Shown here: positions 1 through 6,160 of the stretch, piece after piece
Layout of the letters: each line of letters starts with the position of its first letter
How positions within the stretch are numbered: the stretch's first letter is position 1
Assembly (NCBI RefSeq): GCF_036053395.1
Contig: NZ_CP107942.1
Location: 7,210,501-7,274,500, forward strand
Direction of reading: 5' to 3'
DNA: 64,000 bases
Origin: Actinoplanes sp. NBC_00393
GTDB lineage: Bacteria; Actinomycetota; Actinomycetes; Mycobacteriales; Micromonosporaceae
Program-made: the position numbers and the translations under genes
The notes under the pieces: model-generated
Told to the model about the DNA's origin: nothing
Database searches by the model: none
Seen by the model: the letters and a program-made list of their open reading frames with translations, nothing else

Positions 1-75
1 CGCGGCCCGCCCCACGCCGCCGCCCCTTCGCCTCGCGCGGCCCAGCCTCTCCGCTCTCCCACGCGGCGCGCCTAG

Positions 76-981
76 GCCGTGTCGCCAAAGGGGTCATAGC
101 CACTGCAGCAGTGCGGCGATGGTAACGGTGGCTTGGAATGAGTGGCTGCTCTTGTCGTAGCGGGTGGCCAGAGATCGGCACTGTTTGAGCCGGCTGAAGC
201 AGCGTTCCACGACGTTGCGGTGCCGGTAGATCTGCTTGTTGAAGGTGGGTGGTCGGCCGCCGCGGGGTCCTCAGTTGCGGCGGCGTTTCTGCTGGTCGCT
301 GCGCTCGGGAATGGTGTGGGTGATGCCGCGGCGGCGTAGATAGCGGCGGATGGCGCGGGTGCTGTATCCCTTGTCGGCGATGACGTGCTCGGGTTCGGTG
401 CGGGGTCGGCCGGGCCCGGGCCGGGCGACGCGGATGGCGTCCATGACCTGCTCGAAGCGGGTGCAGTCGTTAACGTTGCCGCCGGTGAGTACGAAGGCCA
501 GGACGCGGCCGGCGCCGTCGCACGCGAGGTGGATCTTGGTCAGTCCGCCACGGGATCGTCCGAGGGCGTGATCCGGTTTATCCGTTTCCGGGTGCCCCCT
601 TTAGCGCCGGCGGCGTGCTGGTGGGCCCGCACGATCGTGGAGTCGGCCGAGACCAGCCAGTCAATGTCGGCGTTCGCGTCGGCCGCGGCCCGAGAGGCGG
701 CGAGCATTCGTGGTGAACGTGCCGCCGAGAGCCCACCTGCGGGAACGTGTGTAGATCGACTTCCAGGAGCCGTACCGGGCGGGCACGTCACGCCAGGGGC
801 GCCGGAGCGGATCTTCCACACGATGCCGTTGAGCACGCGGCGGTCGTCCTCACCGGGGGGCGACCGCCGGTGATCACCGAGGGCAAGTGTGGTGACAACG
901 ATTCCCCTTCGGCGTCGGTCAGCTCATAGCGGCGGATCACGCCGTACATCACCCATGGTCATGATCCTTTGAAGACACGAC
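76..981 (-). mobile_element. decayed IS5-type (IS427-like) insertion sequence
   Basis: A 906-bp element is bounded by imperfect inverted repeats: GCCGTGTCGCCAAAGG at 76-91, and GTCGTGTCTTCAAAGG reading inwards from 981. Identical CTAG tetranucleotides flank it at 72-75 and 982-985. These are read as the target duplication; short TA-containing targets are typical of this IS5 subgroup. The single transposase gene inside, on the minus strand, is broken. The element therefore looks complete at its ends but immobile unless a related transposase acts in trans. Confidence 0.8.
94..940 (-). pseudogene. IS5-family DDE transposase, frameshifted remnant
   Basis: Conceptual translation in shifting frames gives an IS5-type transposase: VIRRYELTDAEGE, then LNGIVWKIRSGAP, then DIDWLVSADSTIVRAHQHAAG, then LTGGNVNDCTRFEQVMDA, then VIADKGYSTRAIRRYL, and finally RNVVERCFSRLKQCRSLATRY up to a TGA at 94-96. 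Parts of the DDE core (first D in the SADST block, last E in the VERCF block) can still be read. At least four frame changes (near 855, 800, 690 and 570) and an in-frame TGA near 270 separate the segments, so no functional protein is expected. A GTG at 938-940 is the likely original start. Confidence 0.85.
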
Positions 982-1153
982 CTAGCACGGCCCGGCCTCT
1001 CCGCTCCCTCGCGCGGCGCGCCTCGCGCGGCCCAGCCTCTCAGCTTGCTCACGCCGGCCAGCGCCGCCCACTCCCTCGAGCAGCCGGCCTAGCCCTCGCC
1101 TCCCGCGGGCCCTCCACCGCGCCCGCCCGGAGTGCGGCGGTTAAGGTCGCTTT

Positions 1154-1624
1154 GTGGCTACTCCGGAATTCATTGTCGAGCTGCGGCAGCACATCGGACA
1201 CGCACCACTACCGCTGCCCAGCGTGACCGCCATCGTTCTCGACGACGCGGGCCGGGTCCTGCTCAACCAGCGCAGCGACGATCACCGCTGGTCGCTGCTC
1301 GGCGGCGTCCTCGATCCGGGCGAACAGCCGGCGGCCGGGGCGATCCGGGAGGTCTACGAGGAGACCGCCGTCGAGATCGTGGTCGACCGGATCCTCGCCG
1401 TGGAAGCCTCTGAGCTGCGCACGATGCAGAACGGCGACCAGGTCTACTGGCTCGAGGTCTGCCTGGCCTGCCGGGCCGTCGGCGGCGAGGCCCGGGTCAA
1501 CGACGACGAGTCGATCGACGTGGCCTGGTTCGCACCCGATGCCGTACCGGATCTCGGTCCCCGCCAGAAGCGCTACCTCGAGCTCGCCCTCGACCCCACC
1601 GCGACCCCCTACTTCGTGGCGTAA
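1154..1624 (+). CDS. Nudix hydrolase
   Basis: This is a 156-residue Nudix-fold hydrolase that probably cleaves a nucleoside diphosphate-linked substrate in the cytoplasm; the substrate cannot be told. The Nudix box spans about residues 51-73 and begins GGVLDPGEQ, continuing to REVYEETAV. It fits G-x5-E-x7-REUxEExGU except that Ala replaces the last Gly. An upstream strand (VTAIVLDDAGRVLLNQRS) precedes the box. The start is a GTG at 1154, the first codon that keeps the conserved N-terminal strand; no strong ribosome site is visible. It is convergent with the sugar permease genes, from which a large hairpin at 1632-1684 separates it. The enzyme may be a housecleaning pyrophosphatase. Confidence 0.88.
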   Translation: MATPEFIVELRQHIGHAPLPLPSVTAIVLDDAGRVLLNQRSDDHRWSLLGGVLDPGEQPAAGAIREVYEETAVEIVVDRILAVEASELRTMQNGDQVYWLEVCLACRAVGGEARVNDDESIDVAWFAPDAVPDLGPRQKRYLELALDPTATPYFVA

Positions 1625-1631
1625 TGAATAC

Positions 1632-1684
1632 AGCTGGTCAACAGGGCTGTTCCGGGACGCCGGAAACAGCCCTGTTAACCAGCT
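1632..1684. terminator. bidirectional terminator, member of the GCTGG/CTGTTTC hairpin family
   Basis: A long near-perfect palindrome fills the 64-bp gap between the convergent Nudix and permease genes. AGCTGGT (1632-1638) and AACAGGGCTGT (1640-1650) pair with ACAGCCCTGTT and AACCAGCT at the other side, around a CCGG/CCGG inner stem. A T-rich stretch follows on the plus strand. The arms match the palindromes at 40350-40400, 29453-29702 and 63570-63860. Confidence 0.8.
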
Positions 1685-1688
1685 TTTG

Positions 1689-2540
1689 TTATTTGACCGC
1701 GCCTTCCATGATGCCGCGCACGATCTGCCGACCGCCGATGATCAGCAGCACGAGCAGCGGCAGAGTGGCCACGAAAGCGCCGGCCAGAACCCTGCGGAAG
1801 ACCACGAAGCTGCCGCTGGCGAGGTCGGAGAGCGCCACCATCGAGGTGGGGAACTCCGTGCCGCCGAGCGTGATCAGCGGCCACTGGAACTCGTTCCAGG
1901 TCGCCACGAAGGTGAGCAGGCCGAGCACCGCGAGCGCCGGGCGGATGGCCGGGAGCACGATGTTCCAGTAGATCCGGAACGTCGACGCGCCGTCGATGCG
2001 CGCCGCTTCGATCAGCTCGCCGGGCACCGCGTGGTCGATGAACTGGCGCATGTAGAACACGCCGAACGCGGTGACCATGCTGGGTGCGATGACCGCCAGC
2101 AGCGTCCCGTTCCAGCCGATCTCGCCCATCAGGATGTAGAGGGCGACCACACCGAGCTGGTTGGGCACGGTCAGGGTCAGGATGACCACGAACATCAGCT
2201 TGTCGCGGCCGGGGAAGCGCAGCTTGGCGAAGGCGAAGCCGGCGAGCGAGCAGAAGAACAGCGTCGTCGCCGTCACCACGGTCGAGACGATGGTGCTGTT
2301 GATCAGCGAAGCGGCGAAGTACACGTTGTCCGCGGTGAAGACCTCGCGCAGGTTGACCAGGAACTGGTCGCCCGGCAGGAACACCGGCGGGTACTTGACC
2401 ATCGCGCCGTCCGGGCTGGTGGCGATGACGAACATCCAGTACAGCGGGAAGATCGACAGTGCCAGCACGGTGGCCAGGCCGAGATAGGTACGCCAGCCGG
2501 CGCGCGTGTCCTGCGGTGCACGACCCGTCACGGTGCTCAT
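1689..2540 (-). CDS. carbohydrate ABC transporter permease, MalG type
   Basis: This 283-residue inner-membrane permease belongs to the CUT1 sugar-importer family and forms one half of the membrane channel. Six hydrophobic segments are visible, the first being LGLATVLALSIFPLYWMFV. The cytoplasmic EAA-type loop reads ELIEAARIDGASTFRIYWNI, close to the consensus EAA---G---------I-LP, and is where the ATPase docks. The ATG at 2540 follows GGAGGTGG and overlaps the stop of the upstream permease by four bases (ATGA), indicating translational coupling. No ATPase gene lies in the cluster, so a shared MsiK-type ATPase elsewhere is expected (inference from how actinobacterial CUT1 importers are built). 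Confidence 0.92.
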   Translation of the reverse strand: MSTVTGRAPQDTRAGWRTYLGLATVLALSIFPLYWMFVIATSPDGAMVKYPPVFLPGDQFLVNLREVFTADNVYFAASLINSTIVSTVVTATTLFFCSLAGFAFAKLRFPGRDKLMFVVILTLTVPNQLGVVALYILMGEIGWNGTLLAVIAPSMVTAFGVFYMRQFIDHAVPGELIEAARIDGASTFRIYWNIVLPAIRPALAVLGLLTFVATWNEFQWPLITLGGTEFPTSMVALSDLASGSFVVFRRVLAGAFVATLPLLVLLIIGGRQIVRGIMEGAVK

Positions 2541-3517
2541 CGGCCACCTCCGAAGCGCCGGGTCAGCAGGGCGTTGATCGCGGCCACGACCAGGATGATG
2601 AGGAACAGCGCCCAGGACATCGCCGCCGCGTAGCCCAGGTTCAGGTCACGCCAGCCGACCTCGTAGATCAACTGGGCCATGGTCTGCCACTGATGGTCCG
2701 ATCCACCCCGGGCCAGGGCCGGGTTCTCGTCGAAGAGCATCGGCTCGTTGAAGAGCTGGAGACCACCGATGGTGGAGAGCACCACCGTGAAGATCACCAC
2801 CGGCTGGATCATCGGCACGGTGATCTGCCACAGCTGGCGCTGGGGCCCGGCGCCGTCCACCGCCGCCGCCTCGTAGACGTCGCGCGGAATCGCCTGCATG
2901 GCCGAGAGGTAGAGCAGCGCGTTGTAGCCGATCCACTTCCAGTTCACCATCGTGGCGATCGCGATCCACGAGCTCCATTTCTCGGCGCGCCAGTCCAGCG
3001 GCTGTTCCTGGCCGAACCCGACGAGCGAGAGGAACCAGTTGGCCATGCCGTAGTCACGCGCGAAGAACATCGAGAAGAGCAGGGTGGACGCCGCGACCGG
3101 CGTCACGTACGGGAGCAGCACCGCGACCCGCCACCAGGTGGTTCCGCGCAGCCGGTGGTTGAGGAGGTTCGCGATGGTCAGCGCCAGCAGCAGCTGCGGC
3201 ACGGTCGACAGGATGAAGATGCCGAACGTGTTGAACAGCGCGTTCCAGAAGTCTTCGTCCGTGAAGAGCTGGGTGTAGTTCGCCAGGCCGGACCAGCCGG
3301 TCTTGGTCGGGTCGTCGAGCCGCCAGTAGCGGAAGGACACCACGGCGTTGTAGATGAGCGGGAACAGACCGAAGATCGCGAAAAGCACGAAGAACGGCGC
3401 GATCAGAATGTACGGAACAGTCTTGGTGTCGAAGCGGTGCCACCACAGCTTCGACTTGCTGACGCGCTCGGCCGGCTGCGGCGCGGGCGGCGCGGGCCGG
3501 ATCTGGGTCAGTGACAC
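2537..3517 (-). CDS. carbohydrate ABC transporter permease, MalF type
   Basis: This 326-residue permease is the partner of the downstream MalG-type protein. After a short Pro-rich cytoplasmic N terminus come six membrane spans, the first being YILIAPFFVLFAIFGLFPL. The ATPase-docking loop reads DVYEAAAVDGAGPQRQLWQI. The GTG at 3517 is chosen because AAGGAG lies five bases before it, whereas the earlier GTG at 3523 overlaps that ribosome site. A strong hairpin at 3536-3561 separates it from the binding-protein gene, which probably lowers permease expression relative to the binding protein. Together with its neighbours it forms a sugar importer; the operator suggests a cello-oligosaccharide-like or related plant-derived sugar. 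Confidence 0.92.
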   Translation of the reverse strand: MSLTQIRPAPPAPQPAERVSKSKLWWHRFDTKTVPYILIAPFFVLFAIFGLFPLIYNAVVSFRYWRLDDPTKTGWSGLANYTQLFTDEDFWNALFNTFGIFILSTVPQLLLALTIANLLNHRLRGTTWWRVAVLLPYVTPVAASTLLFSMFFARDYGMANWFLSLVGFGQEQPLDWRAEKWSSWIAIATMVNWKWIGYNALLYLSAMQAIPRDVYEAAAVDGAGPQRQLWQITVPMIQPVVIFTVVLSTIGGLQLFNEPMLFDENPALARGGSDHQWQTMAQLIYEVGWRDLNLGYAAAMSWALFLIILVVAAINALLTRRFGGGR

Positions 3518-3535
3518 GGGCACTCCTTGAGCGAA

Positions 3536-3561
3536 GGCGGGGCGACTCGCGTCGCCCCGCC
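3536..3561 (-). terminator. intercistronic hairpin between binding protein and permease genes
   Basis: A perfect 11-bp stem, GGCGGGGCGAC with GTCGCCCCGCC, closes over a TCGC loop in the 57-bp gap after the binding-protein stop. There is no T-run. It is better read as a partial terminator or 3'-end protecting stem-loop, as is common in sugar importer operons where the binding protein must be in excess. Confidence 0.7.
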
Positions 3562-3574
3562 AGTGCGATCCAGA

Positions 3575-4861
3575 TCAGGAATTCGCGACCTTCTCGGCTT
3601 CCTTGACCGCCTCGGCCCACGCCGCGTCGGACTTGAGCTTGCCCTGCTGAACGCGGGTGATGACCGCCTCGACAGCCTCACGGGTCTTGCCGTTCTTCTT
3701 GCCGAGGTACTGCGGCTGCAGGCTCTCCGCGGTCTTGGCGAAGATCTGGCCGGTCGGCGCGTTGCTCATGAACTCGTGCTTGAAGTCCAGAACGGCGGGG
3801 TCCTTGTAGAGCGCCGGCTGCGAGGGCAGGTTGCCGACCGTCTTGAAGACCTCGATCTGCTGCTCCGGCTGCACCATCCACTCGGTGAACTTCACGGCCT
3901 CGTCGATGTTCTTGCCCTGGGCCGGAACGGTGAACCAGGAACCGCCCCAGTTGCCGCCGCCGCCCGGGATAGCGGCGATGTCCCACTTGCCCTTCTGCTT
4001 GGGCGCGGTCTGCTGGATGTGGCCGAGCATCCACGCGGGGCAGGCGAGCACGGCGAACTTGTCACCGGTGAAGCCCTGGTCCCAGCCCGGCTGGAAGCTG
4101 TTCAGGTTGGCGGAGATGCCGGCGTCGAGCGCCTTCATGCTCATCTCGAAGGCGGCCTTGGGGCCACCCTCCATCTGCAGCGCTTCCTGCTCGTTGTAGA
4201 AGCCGACCGGCTGCTGGGCGAGCACCGGGTTGAACATGTTGGTGCCCGAGTCGACGAACTTCTTGCCGGTGGACTTCACGTAGTTCTGGCCGGTCTGGAT
4301 GAACGCGTCCCACGTCGGCCAGAGCTCGGAGACCTTGTCACGCTCGGTCGGCAGGCCGGCCGCCTTGAACAGGTCGGTGCGGTAGCACATGGCCAGGCCG
4401 CCGACGTCGGTGCCGAGACCGATCAGCTTGCCGTCGGCCGACTGTCCGCCCTTCCACTTCCAGGGCAGGTAGTTGGACTCGAGCTTGCCGGATCCCTTGT
4501 CGAGCAGGTTGACGAACTTGTCGGCCTGCGCCCGCATCTGGACCATGAAGCCCTCGTCGACGGCGACCACGTCGGCCGCGCCGCTGCCCGCGACCAGCTT
4601 CTTCTGCAGGTCCTCGTGGTGAGCGTTGTACTCGGTCTTGTTGAAGACGATCTTGACGTTCGGGTTGGCCTTCTCGTACTTGGCCTTGAGCTGCTCCTGG
4701 CCCATGTCGCCGAAGATGTTGAACTTCAGCGTGACCTGCTCGCCGCTGGCGCTGTCACTGCTGTCGCCCTCCAGGGCCTGGCCACTGCAGCCGGTGATCA
4801 ACAGCGTCGCTGCGACACCAGCGACGGCCGCGCGCAGGGCACGACGTCCGAAACGCTCCAT
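3575..4861 (-). CDS. sugar ABC transporter substrate-binding lipoprotein
   Basis: This 428-residue extracellular binding protein belongs to the solute-binding family 1 (MalE-like). The N terminus MERFGRRALRAAV leads into a hydrophobic stretch and the lipobox LITGC, so the mature protein is lipid-anchored by its Cys. The mature part begins with the typical VTLKFNIFGDMGQEQLKAKYEKANPNVKI and includes the usual late motif ITRVQQGKLKSDAAWAEA. The ATG at 4861 is preceded by GGAGGA and is preferred over an in-frame upstream start lacking a ribosome site. It is the first gene of the importer operon. A consensus-like promoter lies at 4913-4941. The ligand cannot be read from sequence; the CebR-like operator points to a plant beta-glucan or pectin-derived sugar. 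Confidence 0.93.
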   Translation of the reverse strand: MERFGRRALRAAVAGVAATLLITGCSGQALEGDSSDSASGEQVTLKFNIFGDMGQEQLKAKYEKANPNVKIVFNKTEYNAHHEDLQKKLVAGSGAADVVAVDEGFMVQMRAQADKFVNLLDKGSGKLESNYLPWKWKGGQSADGKLIGLGTDVGGLAMCYRTDLFKAAGLPTERDKVSELWPTWDAFIQTGQNYVKSTGKKFVDSGTNMFNPVLAQQPVGFYNEQEALQMEGGPKAAFEMSMKALDAGISANLNSFQPGWDQGFTGDKFAVLACPAWMLGHIQQTAPKQKGKWDIAAIPGGGGNWGGSWFTVPAQGKNIDEAVKFTEWMVQPEQQIEVFKTVGNLPSQPALYKDPAVLDFKHEFMSNAPTGQIFAKTAESLQPQYLGKKNGKTREAVEAVITRVQQGKLKSDAAWAEAVKEAEKVANS

Positions 4862-4912
4862 AGTTTCCTCCAGTGCGGAGAGGTAAGTCACTGAACCGGG
4901 TAAGTTGCGCCG

Positions 4913-4941
4913 ACGCTATGTGGGGCTTCGGCGGCTGTCAA
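4913..4941 (-). promoter_or_regulatory. promoter of the sugar importer operon
   Basis: On the minus strand TTGACA (4941-4936) is separated by exactly 17 bp from TAGCGT (4918-4913). This is a near-consensus housekeeping sigma promoter about 50 bp upstream of the binding-protein start codon. Confidence 0.7.
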
Positions 4942-5002
4942 TAGCCGGTTACAGTCGTGATTTTTTCGCGACCGCAGGTGTGGATAAGCGGCATTTAACG
5001 GA

Positions 5003-5020
5003 CATGGGCGCGCTCCCATG
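5003..5020. promoter_or_regulatory. CebR-like LacI operator
   Basis: The 18-bp near-palindrome CATGGGCGCGCTCCCATG contains TGGGCGCGCTCCCA (5005-5018). This differs by one base from TGGGAGCGCTCCCA, the known operator of the Streptomyces cellobiose repressor CebR. It abuts the probable -35 of the LacI gene (TTTACA 5022-5027, 17 bp, TAACAC 5045-5050). Autoregulation and control of the divergent importer are therefore likely. Confidence 0.72.
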
Positions 5021-5146
5021 CTTTACAGCCATCGATGTGTGCCGTAACACTTAACCGCTCAAGCGCCTTCCGAGCGCCAAGGGAGCCCGCCAACGGCCGT
5101 TCAGTGCCGGTTAAGCTCGGCAGCATCGGGGTACGGAGGAGACTGA

Positions 5147-6160
5147 GTGAAACGGCCCACGATCGCCGACATCGCACGGCGAGCGGGTGTGTCCAAGGGC
5201 GCCGTGTCGTATGCGCTGAACGGCCAGCCCGGCGTCTCCGAGGCGACCCGCAAACGCATCCTGGCGATCGCTCAGGAGATCGGCTTCAACGCCAACAGCG
5301 CGGCCCGCGCGCTCTCCGGCGCCCGTGCCCGGGCCGTCGGCCTGACCCTGTGCCGGCCCGCCCGGATTCTCGGCATCGAGCCCTGGTTCATGGGCCTGAT
5401 CAGTGGTTTCGAAGCCGAGCTCGGCGCGCATTCGTACGCGCTGACGCTGCAGGTGGTGGCCACTCCCGAGCAGGAGATCGAGGTCTACCGCCGCTGGTGG
5501 GGCGAGCGCCGGATCGACGGCGTGATCGTCACCGACATCCGCGAGGGCGACGTCCGCATCCCGGTGCTGCAGCAGCTCCAGCTCCCGGCCGTGGTGATCG
5601 GCGGCCCGGGCGACACCGGCACGATCGCCCAGATCTGGTCCGACGACGCCGGTGCGATCACCGAGGCGGTCCGCTACCTGGTCGCCCTCGGTCACCACCG
5701 GATCGCCCGGGTCAGCGGTGTGCCCGACCTGCTGCACACCCAGGTCCGGACCAAGGCGTTCAACGAGGTCTGCGCCTCGCTCGGGCTGGACAACGTGGTC
5801 ACGCTACCCGCCGACTACACCGGCGAGGAGGGCAGCCGGGCCACCCGCCGGCTGCTGATCGGCGGCGACCGGCCGACCGCGATCATCTACGACAACGACG
5901 TGATGGCGGTCGCCGGCTTGGCCGTGGCACAGGAGATGGGCCTCGCCGTTCCGGGCGATCTGTCCATCGTGGCCTGGGACGACTCACCACTGTGCAGCCT
6001 GGTGCACCCGCCGCTCACCGCGCTGAGCCGGGACATCTCGGCGTACGGTGCGCAGGCGGCCCGGGAGCTGCTGAACGCGATCGACGGCAAGAAGGTCGGC
6101 AACGTCGAAGCCGGCCGGGTGCACCTCACCCCGCGGGGCAGCACCGCCCCGCCGCGCTAG
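5147..6160 (+). CDS. LacI-family transcriptional repressor of the sugar importer
   Basis: This 337-residue regulator has an N-terminal LacI helix-turn-helix (TIADIARRAGVSKGAVSYALNG, residues 4-25) and the hinge helix NSAARALSG. A periplasmic-binding-protein-like sugar-sensing domain follows (GLTLCRP..., VIGGPGDTG, TAIIYDNDVMAVAGL, LSIVAWDDSPLC). It starts with GTG at 5147 behind GGAGGAG. It is divergent from the importer operon, with a CebR-like operator between them, so it most likely represses the importer until a sugar binds. Its TAG stop is interlocked with the TAG stop of the convergent GGDEF-EAL gene inside one CTAG (6157-6160). The effector is unknown. Confidence 0.93.
   Translation: MKRPTIADIARRAGVSKGAVSYALNGQPGVSEATRKRILAIAQEIGFNANSAARALSGARARAVGLTLCRPARILGIEPWFMGLISGFEAELGAHSYALTLQVVATPEQEIEVYRRWWGERRIDGVIVTDIREGDVRIPVLQQLQLPAVVIGGPGDTGTIAQIWSDDAGAITEAVRYLVALGHHRIARVSGVPDLLHTQVRTKAFNEVCASLGLDNVVTLPADYTGEEGSRATRRLLIGGDRPTAIIYDNDVMAVAGLAVAQEMGLAVPGDLSIVAWDDSPLCSLVHPPLTALSRDISAYGAQAARELLNAIDGKKVGNVEAGRVHLTPRGSTAPPR

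Larger units (their letters stand above)
1..1080. repeat. GC-rich intergenic repeat interrupted by an IS
   Basis: Outside the IS, the left 75 bases and the stretch 982-1080 carry related copies of a unit of about 40-45 bp. Its core reads CGCGGCCCAGCCTCTC, followed by CGCT and then GCGGCGCGCC. The core occurs near 37-52 and 1027-1042, with a diverged copy near 988-1005. The IS landed inside this array. No gene is seen from 982 to 1153 and the unit is not coding. Related low-complexity intergenic DNA recurs elsewhere in the window. Confidence 0.6.
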
